DNA from: Cucumis sativus
Lineage: Eukaryota; Streptophyta; Magnoliopsida; Cucurbitales; Cucurbitaceae
DNA: 64,000 nt
Assembly: GCF_000004075.3 (NCBI RefSeq)
Contig: NC_026657.2
Coordinates: 37,992,732 to 38,056,731, forward strand
Direction of reading: 5' to 3'
Shown piece after piece: positions 21,701-35,100 of this stretch. The notes under the pieces were generated by a model, which saw only the letters and a list, made by a program, of their open reading frames with translations, did no database searches and was not told where the DNA came from. Numbering within the stretch: the first letter of the stretch is position 1; each line of letters begins with the position of its first letter. Both the position numbers and the translations under genes were made by a program.

Positions 21701-24700
21701 ACTACATGAATTGAATTGAATCTCGCAGAGTTTGGGAAACGTTTCTGATATTTCTTGTATTGTACACGGCGTGGGTTTGTCCGTTTGAGTTCGGGTTCAT
21801 ACCTTCGCCAAAGGGACTTCTTGCTGCAATCGACAATATAGTGAATGGATTTTTCGCGATTGATATAGTATTGACATTCTTTGTGGCATATTTGGATAAA
21901 ACAACATACCTGCTGGTGGATGATCGGAAGCTGATAGCACTGAGATATGCGAAATCATGGTTGGTATTGGATGTAGTGTCAATTATCCCATCGGAAGTGG
22001 CTCGTGCTATTCTTCCTCCTTCGCTTCAGGCTTATGGATACTTCAATATGCTTCGTCTATGGCGTCTTCGAAGAGTCAGTTCCATGTTCGCCAGGTATAA
22101 TCAAATTCCCTTCAACTATATTCTCAACCATTCATAAATAGTTTAAAATTTAGTAATTCAATTTAAAATAATTAGCTTTCAAAATTTTTTAAAATAATAA
22201 ATTTTACCAAAACATTTACAATTTATAGCAAATTATATCACAAATAATTATTGATATGCTACACGAATAGAAATGATAGAATCCAAAATTTTGTTATAGC
22301 TTGTAAATATGTTATTTTATTTTGCTAGAGAAGACTATAACCGATAGAATCCAAAATTTTCCTATAACCGGTAAATATTTTATTTTATTTTGCTATTTTT
22401 AAAAATGTCCCTAGATTATATTAGTTTATCTCCCGTACAAGTCTACAATAGTCGTTAATTACAATTACCCAATTTATAATTTACTAAAAACAAACAGTAC
22501 CTCAATTCATTTTAAAAAATAACCAAATATCGACTTCAATATTTGATTTTATAAATACTAATTGATTATTTTTTCAATAAGTGACCGAAATGATATGGAC
22601 AAAATTTAAAACCCTACGAACCAAAAAAATTTAAAAATAATAACACTCAAAATATTTCATGGAAATATAACAAAATGGTCGTTAATTCTGTAAATGTTGT
22701 TATAACTAAATATTATTCTTAAAAATGTTACACATTGTAATTATACCTTAAAATCGATAAACCAAAGCCAAAGCCAAAACCAAAAATATAAGAAATAAAG
22801 TAGTATTCCGAAGTTTTATTTAAAGTATTTATTTGCTATTTTGTTTTCAATTTCTGTAAAACTTCAAAATCTATCTTAAAGTTATATCTATAATTAAAGT
22901 AACAATATTAAATATTTTCACCAAGATGATTACGAAGATTCATGATGAAATAGTCTTTAAAAGCTAATTAGATAGCAAATAATTGTGAACTTTACAAATC
23001 AAAACTATGCTTAAATCTTCATCTTTGCAAATTTCACCTTCTTTTCGTTAACTATTTCCATAAAATAATTTTTAGAAAACAATAAAACCTCACAAGTCAA
23101 AATCTTCATCTTCGTGTTGTTTCTTTGACTATTTTCATAGAACATTGATGAAAATTCAAGGTAAAATAGCAAATAATTATGAACTCCTTAAATCAAAACT
23201 ATACTTAAATCCTCATCTTTGAAAAATTCACTTGCATGTTGTTAGCTAAATATTGCTGCAACTACTTTCGACAAATATTGATGAGAATTCCTCACAAAGT
23301 ATCAATCTAAATAATAATAATAATACTAGATAAAAAAAAAAAAATTGTAAAAACTTGTTTTTTATTTTCGAGATTTTATTCGATATATCAATTACAATTA
23401 ATGAACTTAATTTAAAAAATAAATAAAAGAAGCAAATAATTTTGAAAACTATCCTTAAATCCTTGTATTCTCTTGGGATCTAAAGAAAATGTTTAGATGG
23501 TTATTGTGTAGATTGGGATATGATAGAGATGTAGTCCATGATTAAAAGTTTGATTTATTTTTCTTTGTCCCCTTTCAATAATGGCGGCAGGTTAGAAAAG
23601 GACAAGAACTTCAACTATTTCATGGTTCGATGTGCTAAGCTTATATTTGTAAGTCTTCTTGTTTTTTGCTTTATTAACTTAATTTTAACTTTTGAGCTAA
23701 TTGTTTCTACCTTCCAAACTTCCCAATTTAGTTCCAAAAGATTCAACCATAATCTAAAATCAATTATTAAAATTTTTTCAAATGAATTTTCAAGGATTAA
23801 TTAGAACCAACTTTTAAAAAAGTTTTCCATTCCTTATGTATATGTAAGTTCATGCTTTTTATTTGTTAGGAAAATGATTTTTAATATTAAATATTAAGCA
23901 TATAAATCCGACCAATATCAACAATTTTAAAAGAGCTATAGTTAGTTGCATATTAAAAGACACCTACTTTGAAAAATGAAATAGCTATCAAACACAATTT
24001 TTGAGTAGATTCTATCGTACGAGGATTGAATTGGATTGTATGTATATATATATATAGGTGTGCCTGTTCACGGCTCATTTTGCCGCGTGCTGCTTCTATC
24101 TAATAGCTGCAAACTATCCAGACCCAAAAGAGACATGGATAGCCTTGTCCATAGATGACTTTTATACAGCAAGTTTGGGGAGACGTTATGTTACGGCCAT
24201 TTATTGGTCAATTACCACAATCACAACCATTGGCTATGGCGATTTGCATCCCGTAAATGAACAAGAAATTACTTTTACCGTCTTTTACCTCTTCTTTATT
24301 CTCGGCTTGCAAGCTTATCTCATCGGAAATATGACTAACTTGATCGTCCATGGCACAAGTCGAACCAGGAAATTTGTAAGTTTATCTCAACCTTCTTTCT
24401 TTCTTTCTTTACGCTCATTAGTCGGATATGAGCTCATGAAATAGTACGACTTAATAGATACAAATGCTTCCAATAGCCACCTCAAGAAAGCATAACTCAA
24501 CGATAGATATATCCTTTGATGTTAGAGATTAAAATCTTCTCTTTTGTTTGTTTGATTCGAGATTAAGATTTGTGGAGGATTTTTTTGTCTTTATCAGTCG
24601 TTGAAAAGACAGTAACGTACCCGTTTTTATGTGTTCATCTTCATAACGTTGGTTGCATTGGATTATTTCAGAGGGACACCATCCAAGCATCCTCGAATTT

Positions 24701-27700
24701 TGCCCATAGAAATCAGCTACCTGTTCGACTTCAAGAACAGATGCTTGCTCATCTGTGTTTGAAATTCAGAACTGATTTAGAGGGATTACAACAACAAGAG
24801 ACAGTTGATGCTCTTCCAAAAGCCATCAGATCTAGCATTGCCCTCCATCTCTTCTATTCACTTGTTGATAGAACTTATTTGTTTAATGGAGTATCAACAG
24901 ACTTGATCTTTCAACTGGTAAAGATCTCAAATTCAATCCTTAACTTCTTTCTTACTGTCCACGCCTGTGTTAACACAACGATTTGGATAAAAGTAAACAA
25001 CATAAAGAAAAAGGGAGTTGAGATATCAACTTCCTTAAGCTTTGTTGAGCCTCGAAGCCAACAATAATACCTCACTCCACCTATCAAAACGATCCCTTAA
25101 GCTTGAGAATCTTGCTATTTAAGACTAGTAAATCAAATTATATAGAAAGCACCAACGGTTAATTTTCATTCATCAAAACTAACTTTTAAGTGGCATTCAA
25201 CCTTTGACTTTGGAAGGTAACTGAAATGAAGGCAGAGTACTTCCCTCCCAAAGAAGATATCATCCTGCAGAATGAAGCACCAACAGATTTCTATATCATT
25301 GTCACTGGCGCTGTGGTAAGAGCAAAAACAACCCCTTGATCTACTACACATTCCAAAATTTTTCGTATCCTTCGTGTCTGCACCTACAAGCATTTTCTGA
25401 ATATGAAGTTTTATTTACGTCCTAATATACGAGAAAGCTTTCTCCATCCAAGGCCAAATCTTAAGACAATTGAAGATTTTCAGCCTGATCTTTTAATTTG
25501 GAGGTTATATGAATTGTAGTAGTTGACCTTTACCACTAGAAATACATTTCATTTGAGAAAAAGTGAAATCATCAACTTTTTGAGAAATCGGTCCTTTTAA
25601 TTATTAGTTGGAGTCGTGCATGCTAGGCTTATTTCTCTCGATCTTTTCAACATGTAGGAGCTTAGAAAGATTGAGAAACTGACCCTTCTGATTTGATTTG
25701 TTCTTGACTTTGGCCTTAATAGACCAAATGAACTGCCAAATATAGACTATAGTATGCATACCAACTGAAATATGGCTTCTAGTATTATTTTTCTTCGTAA
25801 CCTCGACAAGAAGTTTATACTTCTTTGATTGAGTCATGGAATTTCTTCTGACGTTTACTCCACAATGCAGGATCTTATTACACAAAGACGTGGAATGGAA
25901 GAGGTAATTATGGGGGCAAGGTGGAACTATTTTAACAATTTAGGGTAACTGGATTTTCATGGCATTGACAACACATAAAATGATGTAATGAGGTTTGATT
26001 TTTTCTTGACAAGGATTGTTTCAGATCGTGGGTGAAGCAAAAAAAGGAGATGTCGTCGGTGAGATAGGTGTGCTTAGTTATAAACCGCAATTGTTTACAG
26101 TCCGAACAAGCCGTTTGAGTCAATTGTTGCGTTTGAATCGCACCACGTTTTTTAACTTGGTACAAGCAAGCGTTGGGGATGGGGCAATAATAATGAACAA
26201 TCTTCTTAAGGTCAGCAACTTTCCCTAATAATATTACTTTTTTATTCCTACACTGCTTGACTATAACAAAATATGAAAGGATGATGAAGATATCTCGAGA
26301 CGAGATTGCACTTGTTTGAGAAAATTAATCATTGAAAGTTCCTAGCATATCAATAATAAGGGGCTTTTGGGAGGATGGAATGGAATGGGTTCGAAATGGG
26401 TTCCACCTTATTCATATTTGGATTGAGGGCTATATACTCGGTTTGTAGTGCCAAATTCAGTTCTTTTCCACCATTTTCACGTTTTCCAATTCCGTTTCTG
26501 TTTTGTCCTTGATTCTCCGATCATTTAAACGCTCTTCAGATTTCCAGTAATTAAAATTACATTCCAGCCTCCCAAACAACCCTAAGATTGAAGGTCGGAG
26601 TAGCTCATGCATCAATTTTCTCCTTCAGAACTTAACCTTAGTTGTGAATGCTTAAAGAATGTCACTGATTCAAGTGACATCATTGAGAAAAGTCTCATCT
26701 ATTTAGTTATTGGTCACTTGGTCAAGTTCTTAAAGCTAAAAGATTGCAATCTATCTACCAGATGTGAAGCAAGTCTATGGCATTTACGAGTGACTTAGAA
26801 TTTATGCGCTAAGCGAAGCCACTAAGTTTTGGCTACCTGTATGTTTAAACTTTATCGTGCAGCACCTGAAGGAGATAAAAGACCCCATGATGGAGGAAAT
26901 TTTGCAAGAAGCAGAACAGACATTGTCTAGGGCCAAAATAGAAATGCCTCTCAATTTATACCATGCTGCCGACAGTGGTGATGATTTATTGTTGCATCAA
27001 TTGCTAAAGCGGGGTTTGAATCCAAATGAAGTAGATACCAGAGACGGGAAGACTGCACTTGTAAACAAATCCTATCTATTGTTCTTTGCTCATCTTGGCT
27101 AACCATAATTAATCGAAATGGAGTTATTAAACTTACCTGGCTATTTCCATTCTCAGCATATTGCAGCAGCCAAAGGAAAAGAACACTGCTTAGCTCTACT
27201 CCTAGAGTATGGAGCAGACCCGAACCAAAGAGGTATCTTTTGTAGTAGTAATTCCTGCAACCTGATGCTGAAAAGTTGGGGAAGTCAATTTGCTCAAGGC
27301 TCTTATGTTATGCAGACTTTGAAGGAAACGTACCCGTCTGGCAAGCAATACAAGGGAAGCATGAGTCCATAGTCAAGGTTCTAATGGACAACGGTGCCAA
27401 TATTTCTTCAGGCGACGTTGCTCAGTTTGCTTGCACTGCTGCAGAGAAAAACAGTCTAGATATGCTCAAATCCATCATCCATTGTGGTGGAGACATAACG
27501 CTACCAAGAAGCAATGGGACAACAGCTCTTCACATGGCAGTATGTGAAGGAAATAGTGAAACCGTAAAGTTCCTTTTAGATCACGGGGCTGACATTGATA
27601 AGCCAGATGTTAATGGATGGACTCCTCGAGGATTGGCAGATCATCAAGGCCATGAAAAGATAAAAGAACTATTCTCTGTCAAGCAAGCTGGTCAAACATC

Positions 27701-28457
27701 AGCTGCTGTCCGTATTCCCCAAAATCCTGAATCGAAATACGTACAGAAGTTCCCGAGCGAATCAAGCATGCCACCGCGAATTTCTGAAAACTCCTGCCCC
27801 ACTCCTATTCGAGAATCGTTTTTTTCTGATAGGCCACCAAGAAGGAGGAGCAATAATTTTCAGAACTCACTAGTGGGATTCATGACAACTAACACAGGTA
27901 AGGTTTTATTTTGCTTACTTAAGAAACTCATTGTCTCAATTTCCTAAATTTCGAGGGAACTAATGAATCAAAATCTCTAGATTGTGTAAACATTCTAAAA
28001 CCTAAAAGGAACACTCTTATATTGGTCTAACTAGACCATTGATACTCTAGATTTTCTCATTGTGCATAGAGAATTAGAAAATTATCTTATAAGATTGGAA
28101 CTGACTTTCTAAAGCCAGCTTTTAACATATATTATAACTGCTATTTAAAATCATACAGGTGAAAGGGACATTCTACAACGCGCATCACTCAGTTATAGCA
28201 ATAGCCAAAGCATGAGAATGACTTACCAGCAAAGAGTTACTATCAGTTGCCCTGAAACGGGAGACATTTCTGGAAAGCTAGTGCTTTTACCCAAATCCAA
28301 CCAAGAACTACGTGAAATAGGTTCCAGAAAATATGGGATTTCTATAGCAAAGGTTTTAACTAAAGAAGGAGCTGAAGTTGAGGATACATACCTTATCAGA
28401 GACGGCGATCACCTCGTACTTGTTGGTGATGCAGGTACTAGTCAACAAAAATTGTAG
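21403..28457 (+). CDS. Shaker-type inward-rectifying potassium channel, AKT5/AKT6 (SPIK)-like
   Basis: A plasma-membrane K+ uptake channel of the AKT1/AKT5/AKT6 group. Twelve coding exons (21403-21632, 21729-22094, 23591-23648, 24058-24375, 24672-24917, 25217-25315, 25871-25903, 26025-26210, 26863-27060, 27157-27232, 27316-27897, 28159-28457) join in frame to 896 residues; AKT1 has 857. Order: basic N-terminus; SNRRLKLRR then S1-S6; voltage sensor MLRLWRLRRV; selectivity filter TTIGYGD at 274-280; VHGTSRTRKFRDTIQAS linker; cyclic-nucleotide-binding-like domain (about 395-510) with YFPPKEDIILQNEAPTDFYI; five ankyrin repeats (about 520-700); and a KHA domain in the last exon (GKLVLLPKSNQELREIG to IRDGDHLVLVGD). 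The family works as tetramers and is typically activated by CIPK-CBL phosphorylation. Neighbours (QCR7, VHA-c'', CV, TIFY8) point to the Arabidopsis AKT5 and SPIK loci rather than AKT1. Confidence 0.93.
21496..21537 (+). repeat. 21-bp in-frame tandem duplication in channel exon 1
   Basis: The unit GGTAGTCATTACAGTCTC plus three bases occurs twice in a row and encodes GSHYSLD-GSHYSLT. Other AKT1-group proteins I remember have one copy (like SHFSLSTG) before the GILP motif. Confidence 0.85.
22275..22405. repeat. 68-bp tandem duplication within a foldback element in channel intron 2
   Basis: GATAGAATCCAAAATTTT followed by a GTAAATATNTTATTTTATTTTGCTA-type stretch occurs at 22275 and again at 22343. 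The surrounding DNA (22150-22420) is a diverged copy of foldback family 1. Confidence 0.55.
26361..26582. mobile_element. Tourist-like MITE (PIF/Harbinger-type ends) in channel intron 8
   Basis: A 222-base non-coding segment with terminal inverted repeats: left GGGCTTTTGGGAGGATGGAAT (first 20 bases shown to the A; 21 in all), right complement GGTTGTTTGGGAGGCTGGAA, matching at about 17 of 21 positions. Both ends are flanked by TAA (26357-26359 and 26583-26585), the target-site pattern of PIF/Harbinger elements. It has no transposase, so it is a non-autonomous DNA transposon. Confidence 0.7.
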
Positions 28458-29166
28458 AATTTGTTACAAAAAAAACCCACCTGAGTTGCTGCTTGCTCGG
28501 ACTATTGCATTGTACAAATGTATACTTTGTTATTCTTTTTCCCCCATCTTTTGTCTAGGACTTCAAGTCAAACAAATAACATTCAATATTTTGTATGTTC
28601 GTACTTTGCACAATCTGGATATTTCATAGTCTCAGACCTCAGTGCAGTGCTTTTTTTGCATTCGTAATTTTTTGTAAGTTAAATGTGTTACCATGTTCAG
28701 GATAAATTTATCATTTTCTTTCAGAAGACTACTCTATAAGTTCCTACATAATCAAGGTATCATTCCTACAACAAACATTAGTCTACACTCTTAGAATACA
28801 AAAAATGCAGGCAGTTCAGTAAGGGAGGCCATTCCAATCTAATTTATAAATATAAAAAAGACAAATTCAACTGCAACGCAGCAACTTCCATAGCTCATCC
28901 AGGCCAAATAATTAATGAAGTAAAACATCAGCTAAAAAGTAACCTGAAACTGAGCAATGATGAAAAGCTACATCTATAAATAAAACAATAACAATTATTA
29001 TAGGAATAAAAACTCAACTGTCTTATGCTCTGTCATCTCCTCCAACTTATCAATACCTGCAGACTGATGCTGTTGGAACAAATTGGGTTCCTCAAATAAA
29101 ACGACCTCCCATTATAAGGGAAATTATTTATTTACTTATTATCATTTGCACATAGGATCCATAATA
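28458..29166. other. Convergent 3' region between the channel gene and CCR4-6
   Basis: The 3' untranslated region of the plus-strand channel gene and that of the minus-strand CCR4-6 gene meet here. I see no other gene. Confidence 0.6.
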
Positions 29167-32100
29167 TCACTCTTCACGACTCCCTACAAATGCCAATTCA
29201 GTAGCTAAGGCAATGTGATCGCTGCCCCATTTCTGCAAAATGGTGATTAAATAAAACAGACAAGGAATTTGTTAGGATACCTCAAACTAGAATAAAATCT
29301 TCAAATATGATCATGAAGAAATATAAGATGAAGTACAAGTACTTGGAAACCTCCCTCTTGAGCATGCTAACTCAAGCCTTAAACCACTCAATGGGCAATG
29401 GCCACCTTCACCCACCAGATTTATAACAAGATTCACTAACTTTCCATCTAATTACACTTACACACTAAATTAATACTATACTAATATTCTTATCTAGGTA
29501 CCTTCCAAAATTAAACTTAAAACAGTTGACAAAGCAATAGGTATCAATTCTTCAATAAAACTAATTGCATGTTTAGGAAGTGATTCTAAAATGGTTAAAA
29601 TCATTTGGACATTTTCAAAATTATTCCAAAAATTGCTTTTATCATTGAAAATCAACTTTAATAGTATGAAGATTGCGTTAAAGTATAAGATTAAACATTT
29701 CATTGACTTTGAGTACGGAAGTTTCTGTATTGTTATCATCCATTGTTGTCTATGTTTGACTTAAAGAATGATGTAAAAGTCATGAAACCAAATGATATAT
29801 TAAGAATCAAATAAAATAATAGTAGTGGTAAATTGTGTTATAAAAGGAGTGATTCTCTTCGTTCCATCCTCTTCCCATATGATTTCAAAGCGTAGGTTGT
29901 GCACTCCCACTTGACTCATACATCATGACCTCACTTTCACCCATAGGAGGAAAGATGAGACAATCCCAACAGGAAGAAATGAAGGATTAAGAGAAATATT
30001 TCGTCTATGCAAATTATTGGAGTTACAAGCAACTGAAGCAGAAGACCCTATGTACAAATCCTAATGGACTTTTTCCGTCCAAGCAATTTCTACGAAAAAA
30101 ACTGAACAATGTTCAATGTAAAACCAATTTCAAATTGATGGGAGAATGCCGTTATAAAAATATAGGTCAAATCCAAACAAGAGAAGCCTACAAAAATGCA
30201 AAGAGTGGACTCAATTGCTTGTAGATAGGGGAAAAGGCAAAACTTGTTGCAATTGCAATCGCTAGACGATGTTCACAACCACCTCTTGTCAAAACCATCT
30301 TATTCTTAAACTTTTAAACCAACTTGAAGTTCATATACCATACCTTTGTAGGAAATCCCTGAGTCAACTGCTGCATGACTTGTTTCCTTATGGGGGCAAG
30401 CACCTTAACCGTCTGAAGACCTTCTGAACGCCTATACAAATATTAAACGGAACTGGATATTACTGTGAAATCGAAGCTCTATTTACTTTGATACATTGCT
30501 GATTACCCCCCTTCTCAAAATAATAATAATAATAAATTCCTTAAATTTCCGGACTAAACAGGCAGCATTTGAACATTATTCATCAACTTAAGAAGTACTA
30601 TCACTTTACCATATGTAGTCAACAGTGCCCAGAAAACACCTATTGTAACTAGTCGCCAGGGGTTCCCCATTCAAGTCTCTGGTCCCGGAAAGATCCTGCA
30701 AAGATGCCACTACAAAATTATGAGTATATTTCTAAAGGAAGAAGCATACACTAAAGAGAGGGAAAAAAAGATCATATGGAGTGATAGTCATCATTTGCAT
30801 CAGAGGAAAAGAAATATATTCATAGAATATTCCACCTCAGCTTCTGTATATGTGCTTCTAAGTCTTAGAGAGTGTTCAATTAGAGTGCTATCTGCATTGC
30901 CAGTAGCAGTTTCTATATCCTTTGGAGTCCATAATGAGCGATCATGAATCAGATTTTCGACTTCAAGAGACTTGGTATTCAATCCTGGCAACAAATCATT
31001 CTTAAATCCAGTAAGTGGTGCAACCAAGCTTTGATGACTACCAGAATGCTGAACCTCAAATGAAAAAGGATCTTCAACATCATGCAGAGCTGAGAGAAAT
31101 GTACGATCATCCTCAGTTAAGCTTCCATTTAATGTGGCTACATCCTGCTCATCTGAAGATAAAATCTCTGGTCTCTCATCCACCACAGGTTCAATCCTGG
31201 GCAAACCCAATGATGGGCCACCTTCAATATTCCTGGCAGAGGAGCTTTCCTTCTCACCTTCAGCAATTGAGTGGTCAAGAGTTACAACGTCAAAGGAGTC
31301 TATAGCAGTGTCAGCCATGGAGTTTTTGCAAGGTGTAGAAGAAACATTCTTTGGATCCAAAAAAACTGTACGAGAATCAAGCTGTACATCATCTAAGATA
31401 ATAGTATTGACAGAATCTTTGCTTTGCTTGGCAGAATTGTGATCCTTGAAACCATCTGTAGAAGATGTATTGTTTAAACGACAGTGACCAACTTTTTCTA
31501 TCTGCCGTTTCTCAGTTTCATTGAGATGTACTTTAGGGTCGGTTCCTAGAGGAGAAACTAGTTCACCAATTCTTTTACTGGTATGACCAACAGCAAACTC
31601 ATCTTCAGCACATGTGACTGAACATTCATTGAAGCTATCTGTCTTCTCACAGAAAGTTGTTTCCCCTACATTTTTGTGGTCAAACAAAGCACTATGCTGA
31701 CTTTCCTTTTGCCCTTCAGAATGTAGAGTAGTACCCTTCATTCCAAGTTGGAGATTGTTACAAGAAGTATCAAGCGCATCAATGTCAATGTGAGACCTAT
31801 CAGGAGACAAAATGTTATTCGCTGATTCAAGATTCTCATTTTTCATGCAGCTGTGTGAACAATCTTGCTTCTGTATGTCAGACACAGAACTATCTGGCTT
31901 CGTCTCACAATCACTAGATTCTGACCTCTGCTGGAGGGGAACTGAACCATTGGCATTCTGGAACCTGCACATGTGACGAGCATTTACTTTTAGTTTGATG
32001 TCACCATATGAAGCTTGCAATGCAGATAACCTAGCCAGTACAAACATTACCGAGGATTACGATAGAGTGATGAAGGTTGGAAAATCTCAGCAGAAGATTG

Positions 32101-35100
32101 TCCCGATACCTTGTCTCTATCCAATCCAGACAAATCTAGCTGTAATTAAGGGAATACTTTTATTATAGGATTTTTTATCAGACGTCCTGACCATGATGAA
32201 TACACAAACCTTAAGAAAGTATTACCTTCTGTTCTGAAATAAAGTTGTACAATGCACTCTGCAATTGTTAAAATGAAAAAAAAGTTATATAATATGGTAT
32301 GCATTTATTAATATAAACTATTACTATCATAGATTCGTAATTGTACTGAAGAAACTAAAACTATAAATATCAAGATTCAAGAGATCAAACTGCGTTACAC
32401 TAAGAATGCTTAACAAGACAACCTTTGGTGTACAATTAAAATCCCCACAGAGAACGATTGGAGCATTGTTCCAGATTTTTGAAATAGCATGAGCCTTCTC
32501 CAATAGAACCCTGACCTGTTTTAAAATATTGTACAAGTTACGCTTGCAAAAGCAATAATGAAAATGTTTAACTAGACATGCTAATGGAGGTCATAAACAT
32601 GCTTGAAACTCTAAAATCACAGGTTCAACCCAAAAGCTTAAGCTAAAGGAAAATTTAATATAATTTTTAACAGTCCCCACATGCGGGTTAGACTCAACAA
32701 GTGGAAATAAATATTAAATGGTAAGGAAAACAATGATATTGAACAAAAGACATCCTAAAGTAATCTCTTCTAATACCATCTTAAATCACCAATCTACTCA
32801 AAAGCTTACGTTGATGGGTGAAGATAATTTAATTATATCGGAGCTTTAGAACTTTAGAACTCCATTATGAGCAAAAAAATTTACAGCATAACCAATGACT
32901 TGCAGTATCAAGGACCAACAAAGAGCAGAAAGTGAAATTGTACTGATCTATCTACTTTATCTGCTAAAGAGCAGAGAATCAGAGAAGTTAAATGCGAAAA
33001 TACCTGGCCAAGCTTGATTTCTCCTCTTCTAGGGTTATACAGGACATGTATATTACATACTACAACTCTGTTGGGATTTGATGTGCTGCAAAGATATAAT
33101 ACAAATTTTTCAGAAATTAAAAATGTATGGAGCATAAAGTTCATAGTTACGAACTGAAAACACACGCCAGAAATGTTATTGTTAGACAAATAGAATAAAA
33201 GCTGTAAACTTCAAGTTCCAGGTCATGGATTCGGAATTGCAGAGTAAGAAATTATTTTATTATATCTTTACAACCCCAGAACCTTCCAGAAAAATATTGT
33301 ACCATAAAAAGAAAGACAAACCGTTCATTGGAACTTATTTGTTAACAGGAGCAGTGAATGGGAAGAAAAGAGAGTATCAAGGGAGATCTAAACTTATTTT
33401 AAATGGAAATCATTAGAAGTGTTTGGGGCCATGATTATCTAAGACTATAATAACCACTTCTTGCTATAGTAAATATAATTTAAGAGTCCTCAATTAGCTA
33501 CAGTACACACTATTTTTAAACTCCCCATTTGCTACAATTTTTACTATTTTACATTCATCATCTTTTTATTCTTTACTACAGTTTTTACAATTTACTTCTC
33601 AACTAAAATAATTTACACCTCAAGCACAAATTAATATAACCCAAACCAAAATAATCTACACCCAAAACACAATTTTTCTTTTAGCTGAAACGAAAATTTT
33701 CATTGATATAATGAAAAAAGTGTACAAAGTACAACAATAGTAGTAATAGGATTAGCAAGTGCACTCAAGCATCTCAACTAGGTTGATACGTCTTAGCACC
33801 CTTATCACATCCCACAAACTATTATAACCCAATTATAATATCCTACTTCTTGTCCAAAACTCCCCCTAAATTAATTAACTTAATCATTATTCATGAAACT
33901 TCCTCAAGACTGATTTACTTAAGAAAGCAAAGAGAGGTTATCAGCAAAAGAAAACACCTAAATTACCTAATCGGCTGAGTAACTGAATTGTCACCATTAT
34001 CTTGAGTCCTCTGCTGTTCAAGAAAATATAATACTGAGCAAAACAATTATGAAAAACAGGTGATAACCAACAAGAGAAATGATTAAGGAATTTAAAATAA
34101 CTCCCTACAAGAATAATCTCTAACATTACTCTGAAAATTCTGCAAATTTTCTTAAGAAAAGTTCCAAGAAAATTATTCTTCACCTAAGGAATTTAAAATA
34201 TAAACTAGAAACAGACACATAAATCCTGTTAGACTTCCAATTACAAGGGAGTATTCCAAGAAATGTAAAAGAGGAATTTCTGTTCCGAGTAATGATTAGA
34301 ATATAGAATGGGTAGTTTCTAGGTAGTTATTAAGTTTGGAAATTTGAATAGAGAGTTGCTACTCGCCATTTCCTTTTAAGTAGATTTGTGTTCTGTTGAT
34401 AGGTCATGTGTCTTTTTATCTTGAAACCAGTTTGTAATGTTAAATTGATACCTAGACCTGCATCCATACACGTTTATTATAGAATGGGCGGCAAGCGTAT
34501 TTAGTATAAACATACAATGACATACTAGATCACACAATATAATCAAATTTTTTACACTATATGAAGCTAGCAGAATATGATGTACACCTCCAGAACACAT
34601 ATCTGGGCAACATTGTCCCGTAGTCCAAGCTTATTGAACTCAATAAACTCCTCTTGCAGAAGCTTGAACCTATGAATATAAATATAATATCAAATTCCGA
34701 ACACTTAAACAAAGAAGAAACTCTGCAAAAAAATAACTATTAAAAAACGAAGAAGAAGAAAACTGTTGCAAGATGAAATATAGACAGAATCCTAATCCTG
34801 ACAAAGTTGCCAGCATCAACTGCAGCTAATGACATAAAATTTCCAGTCATATTCACTGTAAAACTAATTAAAGCCGTACAAATAATATTAATAATTGCAG
34901 TCAATTTAAAACTCTTGGTGCATGCATAACATCACAAATCAAGTTAGAGACTTTCTTTTTTATTCGTGGGTGTTCAGGCAAGTTTATGCATTCCTCGACT
35001 AATCTCACAGGACAATCCACCTGACCCTTCAACATTTGGATATCAAAGAAACTCATAGGAAATTAATTCCTAAGTAGGTGGCTATCATGATGGTTAAGTT

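Noticed and set aside
31015-31442. Two plus-strand open frames of about 100 codons
   Set aside because: They are antisense to the large CCR4-6 exon 12, whose reading frame is confirmed by phase with both neighbours.
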